A DNA stretch of 5,733 nt from Dehalococcoidales bacterium (GTDB lineage: Bacteria; Chloroflexota; Dehalococcoidia; E44-bin15). Below the pieces are notes generated by a model that saw only the letters and a list, made by a program, of their open reading frames with translations, was not told where the DNA came from and did no database searches. Position numbers and translations under genes: made by a program. Below are positions 5,233 through 5,733 of this stretch, piece by piece. Position 1 is the stretch's first letter. The number at the start of each line of letters is the position of its first letter. The stretch spans positions 1-5,733 of the forward strand of contig JAAXQM010000268.1 in the NCBI GenBank assembly GCA_012974295.1. Reading direction: 5' to 3'.

Positions 5233-5733
5233 CTATTTATTCTTCTCCTGTTCTCGCCGCCATGCCACGTACTGCTTTGTACCTTCCTCTATCGAGATCT
5301 TGGGCTCCCATCCCAGCTCACTCCTGGCTTTTGAGCCATCGATGTGCATTCCCTGGTTGAGAAAACGTATGCCGGAACGGGTTAAATAAGGCAGCTCTTT
5401 CTGTCTCTTCAGATGAGCCCAGCTCTCTATTAATAAACACGATAAGAAACCGACAGAATATGGTATCGTCATTTGAATCTTTCGCCCACCCAAAGCTTCT
5501 ATCATGGCATTACCATAATCACGAAACCAGACCACCTCTGTTGGAGCGATGTTATATATCTCTCCCACCGCTTTATCACTGGTGGAAGCAAGAATTATAC
5601 AGTCAGCTACATCGGTAACATGTACTATAGCCGTTCGCGGATTCGACTTCCCTGGCCATACTATAAAGGTCACATTGAATTGGCGGTAAGTCTTGTCGCT
5701 GAGTAGCCTGTCCCTGGGTCCATAAACCATGCA
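5233..5733 (-). CDS. NAD-dependent epimerase/dehydratase, C-terminal part (extended SDR)
   Basis: Partial gene: the frame stays open to the right edge, where a Cys codon (TGC) precedes MVYGPRD, so Met is internal and the true start lies outside. The 166 visible residues match the second half of an extended short-chain dehydrogenase/reductase: YGPRDR, the HVTDVADCIILAS block, GEIYNIAPTE, and a closing DGSKARSELGWEPKISIEEG, where the family regularly has 'kA...LGw.P....eeG'. The Rossmann nucleotide motif and the YxxxK active site would be in the missing half. The substrate is open: nucleotide sugars are usual for the family, while a 3-beta-hydroxysteroid-dehydrogenase-like member is possible. 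It ends with TAG 62 bases before the Fe-S gene on the same strand; nothing in the sequence ties it functionally to the acyl-CoA genes. Confidence 0.82.
   Translation of the reverse strand, partial: CMVYGPRDRLLSDKTYRQFNVTFIVWPGKSNPRTAIVHVTDVADCIILASTSDKAVGEIYNIAPTEVVWFRDYGNAMIEALGGRKIQMTIPYSVGFLSCLLIESWAHLKRQKELPYLTRSGIRFLNQGMHIDGSKARSELGWEPKISIEEGTKQYVAWRREQEKNK

Overview
All five coding regions lie on the minus strand, so the window reads right to left as one direction of transcription. In order they are: the C-terminal part of an NAD-dependent epimerase/dehydratase (cut by the window edge), a very cysteine-rich ferredoxin-like Fe-S protein, a CaiB/BaiF-family protein with alpha-methylacyl-CoA racemase (AMACR)-type active-site residues, an HMG-CoA-synthase-like domain fused to a DUF35 zinc-ribbon/OB-fold, and an SCP2-type thiolase. 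The intergenic gaps are about 62, 164, 119 and 14 bases. Only the last pair (HMGCS-DUF35 and thiolase) is tightly spaced enough to be called co-translated with confidence.

No rRNA, tRNA, CRISPR or transposase gene is visible. The organism is a bacterium or archaeon with near-balanced base composition and strong AAGGAGG ribosome-binding sites. The acyl-CoA genes and the Fe-S protein with 21 cysteines suggest an anaerobe. The overall gene style and the G/C-run hairpin repeat remind me of Dehalococcoidia-type Chloroflexota or anaerobic Desulfobacterota. This placement is an impression, not something the window proves.

The central theme is acyl-CoA chemistry. The thiolase plus HMGCS-DUF35 pair has the same parts as the archaeal thiolase/HMGCS/DUF35 complex that makes HMG-CoA, but with two differences. 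DUF35 is covalently fused to the HMGCS-like domain, and the HMGCS-like domain appears to lack all three canonical catalytic residues (Glu, Cys, His; here Thr71, Leu103, Ser226). It is therefore unlikely to make HMG-CoA and is better read as a partner, scaffold or repurposed enzyme for the intact thiolase. DUF35/thiolase pairs are also known from degradative pathways (benzoylsuccinyl-CoA thiolase BbsAB; the steroid side-chain aldolase Ltp2 with ChsH2). With an AMACR-like protein next door, I infer degradation or remodelling of branched acyl-CoAs rather than mevalonate synthesis.

Non-coding regions hold three clear hairpins: one just after the thiolase stop (15-bp arms), one between the CaiB-like gene and the HMGCS-DUF35 gene (11-bp arms, with an alternative longer-range pairing), and a double G/C-run palindrome between the Fe-S gene and the CaiB-like gene that looks like a dispersed repeat. 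A small AT-rich palindrome lies near the left edge. No gap without a gene exceeds 300 bases.
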